Part shown: piece after piece, positions 41,712 through 49,218 of the stretch
How the letters are laid out: the number at the start of each line of letters is the position of its first letter
Numbering within the stretch: position 1 is the first letter of the stretch
Source of the DNA: Fuscovulum blasticum DSM 2131
Lineage (GTDB): Bacteria > Pseudomonadota > Alphaproteobacteria > Rhodobacterales > Rhodobacteraceae
Assembly (NCBI RefSeq): GCF_003034965.1
Contig: NZ_PZKE01000001.1
Location: forward strand, 1-64,000
Length of the DNA stretch: 64,000 bases
Direction: 5' to 3'
Notes under the pieces: generated by a model
Seen by the model: only the letters and a program-made list of their open reading frames with translations
What the model was told of the DNA's origin: nothing
Databases searched by the model: none
Translations under genes and position numbers: made by a program

Positions 41712-42698
41712 TCAGACCTTGCGCAGGTTCTTGGCCGAAGCCTTGATCGCCGCATATTGCCCCGAGGGGCGATAGCGCCACAGGTATTCCGGCAGCACCG
41801 CATCCATCGCCGTCGGCGTGATGCCCAGATCGGCCAGCGTCCGCGCCTTGTCCGACACCACGTTCGGCACGCCAAGGCTGGCCAGTTGATCGCGCGTCAG
41901 CAGCCCGTTGCGCAGGATGCCCGCCGTCACGAACTCGATCACGTCGAACAGCGTTGCAACGGGGGCCATGACGAAGGTCGGCATGTTCACCACCGGGCGC
42001 CAGCGCTGGATCACCGCCTGCATCTTCTTCAGCAGCTTGCGGAAGGTGGCCACGTCCGGCCCGCCCAGCTCATACACGCCCGGCGCGGCCTGCCCCAGCA
42101 CGCCCTTCACCGCCGCCTGCGCCACGTCATCCACATAGACCGGCTGGAACTTGGTTTCCGACCGCACCACCGGCACGAAGGCCCAGGTGCGCGACATCTC
42201 GGCAAAACGGTTGAAGAACTTGTCCTCCGCCCCGAAAATCACCGAAGGCCGCAGGATCACCGCGCCGGGGAATGCCTCAAGCACCGCCGCCTCGCCCTCG
42301 GCCTTGGACTGGCCATAGCGCGACGGCGAATTCGCATCGGCCCCGATGGCCGACAGATGCACCAGGTTCTGCACGCCCTGCTCGGCCGCGATCCGGGCAA
42401 TCCGGCCCGCCGCGCGGACATGGATCATGTGAAAGCTGTTGTTGCCCCGCAGGTCGAAGGTGCCAACGCAGTTCACCGCCGCATCCGCGCCCTGCATGGC
42501 CGCGCGCACGCTGTCATCGTCGCGGATGTTGCAGAACACCGGCTCCACCTGGCCGGGCAGGCCATAGGTCTTGACGAACAGCGCCTCGTTCGGACGGCGC
42601 ACCGCGACCCGCACGCGCCACCCCTCCCGCGCCATGCGGCGGGCGATATAGCGGCCGACAAACCCCGAACCGCCGTAGATGGTGACCAGTTTGTTCAT
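41712..42698 (-). CDS. NDUFA9-like NAD(P)-binding epimerase/dehydratase family protein
   Basis: 328 residues from ATG 42698. An extended SDR fold is shown by VTIYGGSGFVGRYIARRMAREG (glycine motif at 5-20), LVHLSAIGADANSPSRYGQSK (Tyr and Lys near 130) and VILRPSVIFGAEDKF. Alphaproteobacterial homologues match the complex I accessory subunit NDUFA9 and are annotated that way. Catalysis is uncertain because mitochondrial NDUFA9 is structural. It is co-oriented with uppP. Confidence 0.88.
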   Translation of the reverse strand: MNKLVTIYGGSGFVGRYIARRMAREGWRVRVAVRRPNEALFVKTYGLPGQVEPVFCNIRDDDSVRAAMQGADAAVNCVGTFDLRGNNSFHMIHVRAAGRIARIAAEQGVQNLVHLSAIGADANSPSRYGQSKAEGEAAVLEAFPGAVILRPSVIFGAEDKFFNRFAEMSRTWAFVPVVRSETKFQPVYVDDVAQAAVKGVLGQAAPGVYELGGPDVATFRKLLKKMQAVIQRWRPVVNMPTFVMAPVATLFDVIEFVTAGILRNGLLTRDQLASLGVPNVVSDKARTLADLGITPTAMDAVLPEYLWRYRPSGQYAAIKASAKNLRKV

Positions 42699-42812
42699 CG
42701 TGAAAGCCTCCCGCACGGGCATCGAACACTGCCCGGATCAATAACGGCGCCGGCGCAGCCCAGCAAGGCAAAAGCCCGTCAGGAAATTTGTGTTTTCCCC
42801 GCTTGCGCCGTG

Positions 42813-42841
42813 TTGACAGTCCCGCGCACCGCCTTTACATC
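42813..42841 (+). promoter_or_regulatory. Sigma-70 promoter of the tRNA-Leu gene
   Basis: TTGACA (42813-42818), exactly 17 bases, then TACATC (42836-42841). The first base of the tRNA lies 11 bases beyond the -10, so transcription starts only a few bases before the mature 5' end. This is the cleanest housekeeping promoter in the window. Confidence 0.85.
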
Positions 42842-42851
42842 GCCCCTCAGT

Positions 42852-42936
42852 GCCCAGATGGCGGAATTGGTAGACGCACTGGTTTCAGGTACCAGCGCCG
42901 CAAGGCGTGGAGGTTCGAGTCCTCTTCTGGGCACCA
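42852..42936 (+). tRNA. tRNA-Leu (anticodon CAG)
   Basis: An 85-base class II tRNA. The acceptor arms GCCCAGA and TCTGGGC pair fully. The anticodon stem CTGGT/ACCAG closes the loop TTCAGGT with anticodon CAG. A long variable arm (CGCCGCAAGGCG) marks it as Leu, and the T-loop is TTCGAGT. The discriminator A and the CCA end are encoded. A strong promoter lies just upstream and a hairpin terminator just downstream. Confidence 0.97.
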
Positions 42937-42950
42937 TCCAATTCAGGCAA

Positions 42951-42975
42951 GGCCGCGCAACACAGCGCGGTCTTT
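42951..42975 (+). terminator. Terminator of the tRNA-Leu gene
   Basis: An 8-base stem (GGCCGCGC and GCGCGGTC, one G-T pair) with loop AACACA is followed by TTTGTCATTT. It starts 15 bases after the tRNA CCA end and precedes the convergent fdsD gene. Confidence 0.7.
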
Positions 42976-43011
42976 GTCATTTCCGGGGTTGCGTCCGGCC
43001 GGGCGGCGCGG

Positions 43012-43236
43012 TCAGGCCGCGTCGGCGGGGCGGCGGATGTCCTTTGCCGCGTCAATCACCACCGGGCGCAGGCCCAGACCGCCGGTATCCAGCACCTGGA
43101 ACAGTTGCCGCCGCATCCGCGGTTCCCAGAAATCGTTGATATGGGCGGCCACGCCCTTCACCGCCTGTTCATGCGGCATCGATTCGAAGAAGCGGGCAAT
43201 CTGGTTTGCCATGTAGATCAGCTTGTCAGCGGGCAT
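43012..43236 (-). CDS. fdsD: Formate dehydrogenase delta subunit
   Basis: 74 residues, the usual size of FdsD. LIYMANQIARFFESMPHEQAV (split 6-26) and AAHINDFWEPRMRRQLF match the family. FdsD is needed for active Fds formate dehydrogenase in Rhodobacter capsulatus, probably in cofactor insertion or assembly. The start lies 11 bases inside fdhD. It is the last gene of the operon and converges with the tRNA-Leu gene. Confidence 0.92.
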   Translation of the reverse strand: MPADKLIYMANQIARFFESMPHEQAVKGVAAHINDFWEPRMRRQLFQVLDTGGLGLRPVVIDAAKDIRRPADAA

Positions 43237-44029
43237 GGGTCACCTCTGTCAGTCGGTCGGAATGGGAATAAACGTCGAATCGGCCGGGCCGCACCCCGGC
43301 GATCAGGGTGATGCCGGCCTCTTCGGCCAGATCGGCGGCATGGGCGGTGGGGGCCGACAGCGCGATCAGCACCGGCGCGCCAAAGGCCGCCGCCTTCTGC
43401 ACCATGTCCACCGAAACGCGGCAGGTCAGCACAAGGGCACAGTCGCCCGACGCCCCGCCCCGGACCGCCGCCCCGATCAGCTTGTCCAGCGCGTTGTGCC
43501 GGCCCACATCCTCGCGCAGCAGGGCAATGCCCTCAGGCTGCCACAGCGCGGCGCAATGGGCGGCGCGCGTCAGGTCATGCAGCGCCTGCCCGGCCCGCAG
43601 CCCCTCGGCCGCCTGATGCACCTGCGCGGGCGTCATGCGAAACCCCGAAGGCGCGACCCGCGCCACCGGACGCAGCGCCTCGTCGATCGAGTCAATCCCG
43701 CACAGCCCGCAGCCCACCGGCCCCGCCATCGTGCGCCGCCGCTGCGCCAGCCGCTCGGCCGCCGCCGGGGCCACCCAGACCTGCAGGTCGATGCCACGCG
43801 GGGTTTCCAACGCCTCGACCGTTTCCACCTCATCGGGGCGGGCGATGCCTTCGGTCAGGGCAAAGCCATAGGCGAAATCCACCAGATCGGCGGGCGTCGC
43901 CATCATCACCGCCTGCGTGCTGCCGTTGAACGACAGCGCCACCGCCGTTTCCTCGGGCAGCATCCGGTCGGCCCGCGACACGCCGTCGGGGCCAAAGCTC
44001 AGATGCGCACGGCGGCGGGCGGCGTCCAT
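43226..44029 (-). CDS. fdhD: FdhD/FdsC, sulfurtransferase for formate dehydrogenase
   Basis: 267 residues from ATG 44029. It has the FdhD signature: EETAVALSFNGSTQAVMMATP near the N-terminus, the Cys loop GCGLCGIDSIDEAL (~125) that carries sulfur, LREDVGRHNALDKLIG and SVDMVQKAAAFG. It delivers sulfur to, and protects, the bis-MGD molybdenum cofactor for FdsA; in the fds operon it is called FdsC. The start shares one base with the fdsA stop (TGATG). Confidence 0.95.
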   Translation of the reverse strand: MDAARRRAHLSFGPDGVSRADRMLPEETAVALSFNGSTQAVMMATPADLVDFAYGFALTEGIARPDEVETVEALETPRGIDLQVWVAPAAAERLAQRRRTMAGPVGCGLCGIDSIDEALRPVARVAPSGFRMTPAQVHQAAEGLRAGQALHDLTRAAHCAALWQPEGIALLREDVGRHNALDKLIGAAVRGGASGDCALVLTCRVSVDMVQKAAAFGAPVLIALSAPTAHAADLAEEAGITLIAGVRPGRFDVYSHSDRLTEVTHAR

Positions 44030-46926
44030 CACTCGGCCGCCGGCAGGATGCGCCGCGACAGCGCCGCCTGCGCGGCATAGTCTTCCTGCCATTCCGAAGG
44101 CCCGTTCGACGGGCTGACCTGCACCGCCGTCACCTTGTATTCCGGGCAGTTGGTCGCCCAGTCCGAAAAATCGGTGGTGATGACATTGGCCTGCGTGTCG
44201 GGGTGGTGGAAGGTGGTATAAACCACGCCGGGCGACACCCGGTCGGTGATCTTGGCCCGCAGCGTGGTTTCGCCAGACCGGCTGGCCAGCCGCACGAACT
44301 GCCCTTCGTTCACGCCGCGCACCTCGGCATCATGCGGGTGAATCTCCAGCACATCCTCGTCATGCCAGACCACATTCGACGTGCGCCGCGTCTGCGCGCC
44401 GACATTGTATTGCGAAAGGATGCGCCCGGTGGTCAGCAACAGCGGGAACCGCGGGCCGGTCTTTTCATCCGTCGCCACATATTCGGTGTTGATGAACCGC
44501 CCCTTGCCGCGCACGAAGCCGTCGATATGCATCAGCGGTGTGCCGTCCGGCACCTTCTCGTTGCAGGGCCACTGGACCGAACCCTTCTCCTCCAGCACGT
44601 CATAGGACACGCCGGCGAAGCTGGGCGTCAGCATCGCGATCTCGTCCATGATCTGGCTGGGATGGGTATAGCCCCAGCCCGCGCCCAGCGCATTGGCCAG
44701 CATCTGGGTGATCTCCCAGTCGGCATAGCCGTTGCGCGGCGCCATCACCTTGCGCACGCGGTTGATGCGGCGTTCAGCATTGGTGAAGGTGCCGTCCTTT
44801 TCCAGGAAGGTCGATCCGGGCAAAAAGACATGCGCATAGTTCGCGGTCTCGTTCAGGAACAGGTCGTGGACGATCACGCAATCCATCGCCGCAAGGCCCG
44901 CCGCGACATGCTTGGTGTCGGGGTCGGATTGCAGGATGTCCTCACCCTGGCAGTACAGGCCCTTGAAGGTGCCCTCGACCGCCGCATCCAGCATGTTGGG
45001 AATCCGCAGCCCGGGTTCTGAGTCGATGGTCGTGCCCCAGGCGCGCTCGAACAGGTCGCGCACATCGGCGTTCTTCACATGGCGGTAGCCCGGCAGTTCA
45101 TGCGGGAACGACCCCATGTCGCAAGATCCCTGCACGTTGTTCTGTCCGCGCAGCGGGTTCACCCCCACGCCGGGCCGCCCGACGTTGCCGGTCAGCATGG
45201 CCAGGTTGGCGATGCCGATCACGGTGGTCGACCCCTGGCTGTGCTCGGTCACGCCCAGCCCGTAATAGATCGCGCCATTGCCGCCAGTGGCATACAGCCG
45301 CGCCGCGCGGCGCAGCTCTTCCGACGGAACGCCGGTCAGCATCTCGGTCGCCTCGGGCGAATGCTGCGGCCGGCTGACGAACTCGGCATAATCCTGGAAC
45401 TCGTCCCAGTCGCAGCGGGTGCGGATGAACTCTTCGTTCATCAGCCCCTCGGTCACGATCACATGCGCCAGCGCGGTGACCACGGCGACATTGGTGCCGG
45501 GCCGCAACTGCAGGTGATGCGCCGCCTTGATATGGGCCGATTTCACCAGGTCGATCCGCCGCGGATCGACCACGATCAGCTTCGCCCCCTTGCGCAGCCG
45601 CTTCTTCAGCCGGCTGGCAAAGACGGGGTGGCCATCGGTCGGGTTGGCCCCGATCACCATGACGACATCGGTCTGTTCGACCGAATCGAAATCCTGCGTC
45701 CCGGCGCTGGTGCCGAAGGTCTGGCCCAGGCCATAGCCGGTGGGCGAATGGCAGACGCGGGCGCAGGTGTCGGTGTTGTTGTTGCCGAACACCGCGCGGG
45801 TCAGCTTCTGCACCAGGAAGGTCTCCTCGTTGGTGCAGCGGCTTGAGGTGATGACGCCGACAGCATTCTTGCCATACGTTTGCTGTATGTTGCGCATACG
45901 CGTCGCGGCGAAGCTCAGCGCCTCATCCCAGGACACTTCCCGCCACGGTTCGCTGATGCTGTCGCGGATCATCGGGTTCAGGATGCGGTCCTTGTGGCTG
46001 GCATAGCCATAGGCGAAACGACCCTTCACGCAGGAATGGCCCCGGTTGGCCTTGCCATGCTTGTAGGGCACCATCCGCACCAGCTCATCGCCGCGCATCT
46101 CGGCCTTGAAGCTGCAACCAACGCCGCAATAGGCGCAGGTGGTGATGACCGCCCGGTCCGGCGTCCCGATCTCGATCATCGACTTTTCCTGCAAGGTGCC
46201 CGTCGGGCAAGCCTGCACGCAGGCCCCGCAGGACACGCAGTCCGAGGTCAGGAAACTGTCGCCCGCCGCCCCGGCATGAACCCGGCTGTCCCAACCCCGG
46301 CCGGTGATGGTCAGCGCAAAGGTGCCCTGCACTTCCTCGCAGGCCCGCACGCAGCGGCTGCACACGATGCACTTGGCCGGATCATAGGTGAAATAGGGGT
46401 TCGACTCATCCTTCGGCAGCCATTGCGGATTGGCCTCGCCGCCGGTGTTGCGCGGGCGGAAATGGGTTTCCACCGCTTCATACCGCACGTCGCGCAGACC
46501 CACGGCGCCAGCCATGTCCTGCAATTCGCAATCGCCATTGGCAGCGCAGGTCAGGCAATCCAGCGGGTGGTCGCTGATGTACAGCTCAATCACCCCGCGG
46601 CGCAGGTCTTTCAGTCTGGGCGTCTGGGTGTGAACCTTCAGACCCGGCGCCACCAGCGTGGTGCAGCTTGCCGGGGTGCCGTTGCGCCCCTCGATCTCGA
46701 CCAGGCACAGCCGGCACGACCCGAAGGCATCCACGCTGTCGGTGGCGCACAGCTTCGGCACGGGAATCCCCGCCTCGGCGGCGGCGCGCATGATGCTGGT
46801 GCCCTCGGGCACCGTCACGTCAAAGCCGTCGATTGTCAGCGTGACCATCTGCCTGGCCTTCGCGGCAGGGGTGCCGAAATCGCGGTCGGGGATGATGAAG
46901 TCCTTGAAGTCTTTCATGTCATTCAC
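44029..46926 (-). CDS. fdsA: NAD-dependent formate dehydrogenase alpha subunit (molybdenum)
   Basis: 965 residues. The N-terminal ferredoxin-like [2Fe-2S] region (CATDSVDAFGSCRLC near 60) and a histidine-containing NuoG-like cluster are followed by two [4Fe-4S] sites (CIVCSRCVRAC near 188, CVSCGACVQACPTG near 233), the CAYCGVGCSF cluster and the bis-MGD domain. The Mo-ligand Cys lies in CARVCHSPTGYGL near 390. It oxidises formate to CO2 in the cytoplasm. The first start is a GTG overlapping the upstream stop; an ATG three codons on is also possible. Confidence 0.97.
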   Translation of the reverse strand: MNDMKDFKDFIIPDRDFGTPAAKARQMVTLTIDGFDVTVPEGTSIMRAAAEAGIPVPKLCATDSVDAFGSCRLCLVEIEGRNGTPASCTTLVAPGLKVHTQTPRLKDLRRGVIELYISDHPLDCLTCAANGDCELQDMAGAVGLRDVRYEAVETHFRPRNTGGEANPQWLPKDESNPYFTYDPAKCIVCSRCVRACEEVQGTFALTITGRGWDSRVHAGAAGDSFLTSDCVSCGACVQACPTGTLQEKSMIEIGTPDRAVITTCAYCGVGCSFKAEMRGDELVRMVPYKHGKANRGHSCVKGRFAYGYASHKDRILNPMIRDSISEPWREVSWDEALSFAATRMRNIQQTYGKNAVGVITSSRCTNEETFLVQKLTRAVFGNNNTDTCARVCHSPTGYGLGQTFGTSAGTQDFDSVEQTDVVMVIGANPTDGHPVFASRLKKRLRKGAKLIVVDPRRIDLVKSAHIKAAHHLQLRPGTNVAVVTALAHVIVTEGLMNEEFIRTRCDWDEFQDYAEFVSRPQHSPEATEMLTGVPSEELRRAARLYATGGNGAIYYGLGVTEHSQGSTTVIGIANLAMLTGNVGRPGVGVNPLRGQNNVQGSCDMGSFPHELPGYRHVKNADVRDLFERAWGTTIDSEPGLRIPNMLDAAVEGTFKGLYCQGEDILQSDPDTKHVAAGLAAMDCVIVHDLFLNETANYAHVFLPGSTFLEKDGTFTNAERRINRVRKVMAPRNGYADWEITQMLANALGAGWGYTHPSQIMDEIAMLTPSFAGVSYDVLEEKGSVQWPCNEKVPDGTPLMHIDGFVRGKGRFINTEYVATDEKTGPRFPLLLTTGRILSQYNVGAQTRRTSNVVWHDEDVLEIHPHDAEVRGVNEGQFVRLASRSGETTLRAKITDRVSPGVVYTTFHHPDTQANVITTDFSDWATNCPEYKVTAVQVSPSNGPSEWQEDYAAQAALSRRILPAAE

Positions 46927-47129
46927 CCTTTTGCAGCCAGCGCATGGGCAACCACCGCATTCGCGTGGCCATGCCCCATGCCATGTTCATCTTTCAGAAA
47001 CGCCACGATCTTCATGTGCGGCTGGTCCAGCAGCGGCGCGATCTGGGTGAACCAGTGCTGCATCGGCTGGCCATATTTCGCCTCGATCGACGGGAAATAG
47101 GAGGCGGGCCCTTTCACCTTTTCGGTCAT
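46923..47129 (-). CDS. DUF4287-like small protein inside the fds operon
   Basis: A 68-residue protein. TEKVKGPASYFPSIEAKYG at the N-terminus and a His-rich C-terminus (EHGMGHGHANAVVAHAL) match the DUF4287 type as I recall it. No function is known to me. It overlaps the fdsB stop (ATGA) and the fdsA start (GTGA), so it is translated in step with both subunits. That makes a structural or assembly role in this formate dehydrogenase likely. The classic fdsGBACD layout does not include it. Confidence 0.8.
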   Translation of the reverse strand: MTEKVKGPASYFPSIEAKYGQPMQHWFTQIAPLLDQPHMKIVAFLKDEHGMGHGHANAVVAHALAAKG

Positions 47130-48646
47130 TCGGCGGCCTCTTTCGCGCGGGCGAAGTCGTCAGGAAAATGCGTCAGCGCCGACATCACCGGATAGGGGGT
47201 AAAGCCGCCAAGCGCGCACAGCGACCCGGCCTTCATCGTGTTGCACAGATCGGTCAGCAGCGGGATGGCGGCGGTATCGCCCCGCGCGATGCGGTCGATG
47301 GTTTCCACACCGCGCACCGCGCCAATCCGGCAGGGGGTGCATTTGCCGCAGCTTTCGATGGCGCAGAACTCCATCGCGAACCGGGCCTGTTTCAGCATGT
47401 CGGCGGTGTCGTCGAACACCACGATGCCGGCATGGCCGATCAGTCCTTCGGCGCTGGCAAAACTTTCATAGCAGGTCGGCGTGTCGAACAGCGACGACGG
47501 GAAATAGGCCCCGAGCGGCCCCCCCACCTGCACCGCCTTGACCGGGCGGCCGCTGGCGGTGCCGCCGCCGATGTCGTTGACGATCTCGCCCAGACCCATG
47601 CCGAAGGCCACCTCGAACAGCCCGCCATGGCGCACGTTGCCGGCGATCTGCAGCGGAATCGTCCCGCGCGACCGGCCCAGCCCGAAGTCGCGGTAGAAGG
47701 CGGCACCCTTTTCAAAGATCACCGGCACCGTGGCCAGCGAGATGACGTTGTTCACCACCGTCGGCTTGCCCAGGAACCCTTCCAGCGCCGGCAGCGGCGG
47801 CTTGGCGCGCACCACGCCGCGCTTGCCCTCAAGGCTGTTCAGCAGGCTGGTTTCCTCGCCACAGACATAGGCCCCGGCGCCAACCCGGATTTCCATGTCG
47901 AAGGCATAGGCCGACCCAAGGACCGACGGCCCCAGCAGCCCCGCCTTGCGGCCGATCCCGACCGCGGCGCGCATCACCCGGATCGCGTCGGGGTATTCGC
48001 TGCGGATATAGACATAGCCGCGCGTCGCCCCCACGGCGATGCCGGCGATGATCATGCCTTCGATCAGGTGGAAGGGGTCGCCCTCCATCAGCATACGGTC
48101 GGCAAAGGTGCCGCTGTCGCCTTCGTCGGCGTTGCAGACAATGTATTTCTGATCGGCCTTCGCCTCGGCCACCGTTTTCCACTTGATGCCGGTGGGGAAC
48201 CCCGCCCCGCCCCGGCCACGCAAGCCCGAGTCGATGACAGCCTGCACGATTTCGGTCGGCGGCAGCGCCAGCGCGCGTTCCAGCCCGACCAGCCCGCCCT
48301 CGGCCCGGTAATGCGCCATGTCCAGCGGATCAATCAGGCCGACGCGGGCAAAGGTCAGCCGCGTCTGCTTTTTCATCCAGGGCAGATCGTCCGTCGGCCC
48401 CAGCGCCTTGGCCGAGGTGCCGTCCAGAATGGCGGCCACATCGGCGGCGGTTGCGGGGCCATAGGCCAGCCGCACCCCATCGCGCTCCACCTCGACCAGC
48501 GGTTCCAGCCAGACCATGCCGCGGCTGCCGTTGCGAACCAGCGTCAGGTCCAGCCCGCGGCGGGTGGCCTCGGCCTGCACGGCGGCGGCCACATCATCAG
48601 ACCCAAGCGCGCGCGCGGCGGCATCGGCGGGGACATAGACCTTCAT
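47126..48646 (-). CDS. fdsB: NAD-dependent formate dehydrogenase beta subunit (FMN, NuoF-like)
   Basis: 506 residues. An N-terminal thioredoxin-like [2Fe-2S]-domain remnant (1-120) precedes the NuoF-like core: FMN/NAD-binding GLRGRGGAGFPTGIKW (~142), CNADEGDSGTFADR, GAGAYVCGEETSLLNSLEG (~255) and the [4Fe-4S] motif ESCGKCTPCRIGAVRG (~430). It transfers electrons from FdsA to NAD+. It is coupled to fdsG and to the DUF4287-like gene by 4-base overlaps. Confidence 0.97.
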   Translation of the reverse strand: MKVYVPADAAARALGSDDVAAAVQAEATRRGLDLTLVRNGSRGMVWLEPLVEVERDGVRLAYGPATAADVAAILDGTSAKALGPTDDLPWMKKQTRLTFARVGLIDPLDMAHYRAEGGLVGLERALALPPTEIVQAVIDSGLRGRGGAGFPTGIKWKTVAEAKADQKYIVCNADEGDSGTFADRMLMEGDPFHLIEGMIIAGIAVGATRGYVYIRSEYPDAIRVMRAAVGIGRKAGLLGPSVLGSAYAFDMEIRVGAGAYVCGEETSLLNSLEGKRGVVRAKPPLPALEGFLGKPTVVNNVISLATVPVIFEKGAAFYRDFGLGRSRGTIPLQIAGNVRHGGLFEVAFGMGLGEIVNDIGGGTASGRPVKAVQVGGPLGAYFPSSLFDTPTCYESFASAEGLIGHAGIVVFDDTADMLKQARFAMEFCAIESCGKCTPCRIGAVRGVETIDRIARGDTAAIPLLTDLCNTMKAGSLCALGGFTPYPVMSALTHFPDDFARAKEAAE

Positions 48647-49125
48647 GCCAGCACCTCGGTCGCGATACGGTCCACCGCCGCCTCATCCAGCCGGCCCACC
48701 AGCCGGCCATTGACCATGGCCGCCGGGGCACAGGCGCACAGGCCCAGACAATAGACCGGCTCCAGCGTCACCTTGCCGTCGGCCCGGGTTTCATGGAACC
48801 CGACGCCCAGCTTGCGCTCGGCATGGTGGGCCAGATGGTCGCCGCCCATGGCCTGACACGCCTCGGCCCGGCACAGCTTGACCACCGACCGCCCGGCCGG
48901 TTCCGCGCGGAAATCATGGTAGAAGGAAATCACGCCATGCACCTCGGCCTTGCCCAGGTTCAGCGCCTCGACGATCACCGGCACCACGGCCTGCGGCACA
49001 TGGCCGAAGGCGGCCTGAATGTCGTGCAGGATGGGCAGAAGCGGCCCCTCATCCGCGGCATGGGCACGCAGGATGTCATCCAGCGTCTGGCGGGCATGTG
49101 GCTCAAGCACGTCGGCGACGGGCAT
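48643..49125 (-). CDS. fdsG: Formate dehydrogenase gamma subunit (NuoE-like)
   Basis: 160 residues from ATG 49125, preceded by GAAGAGGAGGAG. It is a thioredoxin-like [2Fe-2S] protein: CRAEACQAMG (~79) and CLGLCACAPAAMV (~122) supply four Cys ligands. It forms the electron-transfer module with FdsB. It is the first gene of the fds operon; paired inverted repeats lie 40-95 bases upstream. No regulator gene for the operon is adjacent. Confidence 0.96.
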   Translation of the reverse strand: MPVADVLEPHARQTLDDILRAHAADEGPLLPILHDIQAAFGHVPQAVVPVIVEALNLGKAEVHGVISFYHDFRAEPAGRSVVKLCRAEACQAMGGDHLAHHAERKLGVGFHETRADGKVTLEPVYCLGLCACAPAAMVNGRLVGRLDEAAVDRIATEVLA

Positions 49126-49164
49126 CTGGCTCCTCCTCTTCCTTGCGTCCGGTCTAGAAGCGCC

Positions 49165-49218
49165 TTGATAGGAGATCAAACCTGAATATCCGTCATTTGA
49201 TAGATTTCAGCTATCAAA
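49165..49218. promoter_or_regulatory. Inverted repeats upstream of fdsG, candidate activator site
   Basis: Two related dyads: TTGAT-AGGAG-ATCAA (49165-49179), and a perfect 8-base one, TTTGATAG and CTATCAAA with a 7-base spacer (49196-49218). The shared TTGATAG half-sites 30 bases apart resemble LysR-type recognition and activation sites. They lie 40-93 bases before the fdsG ATG; the distal one overlaps the end of the upstream gene. Confidence 0.55.
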
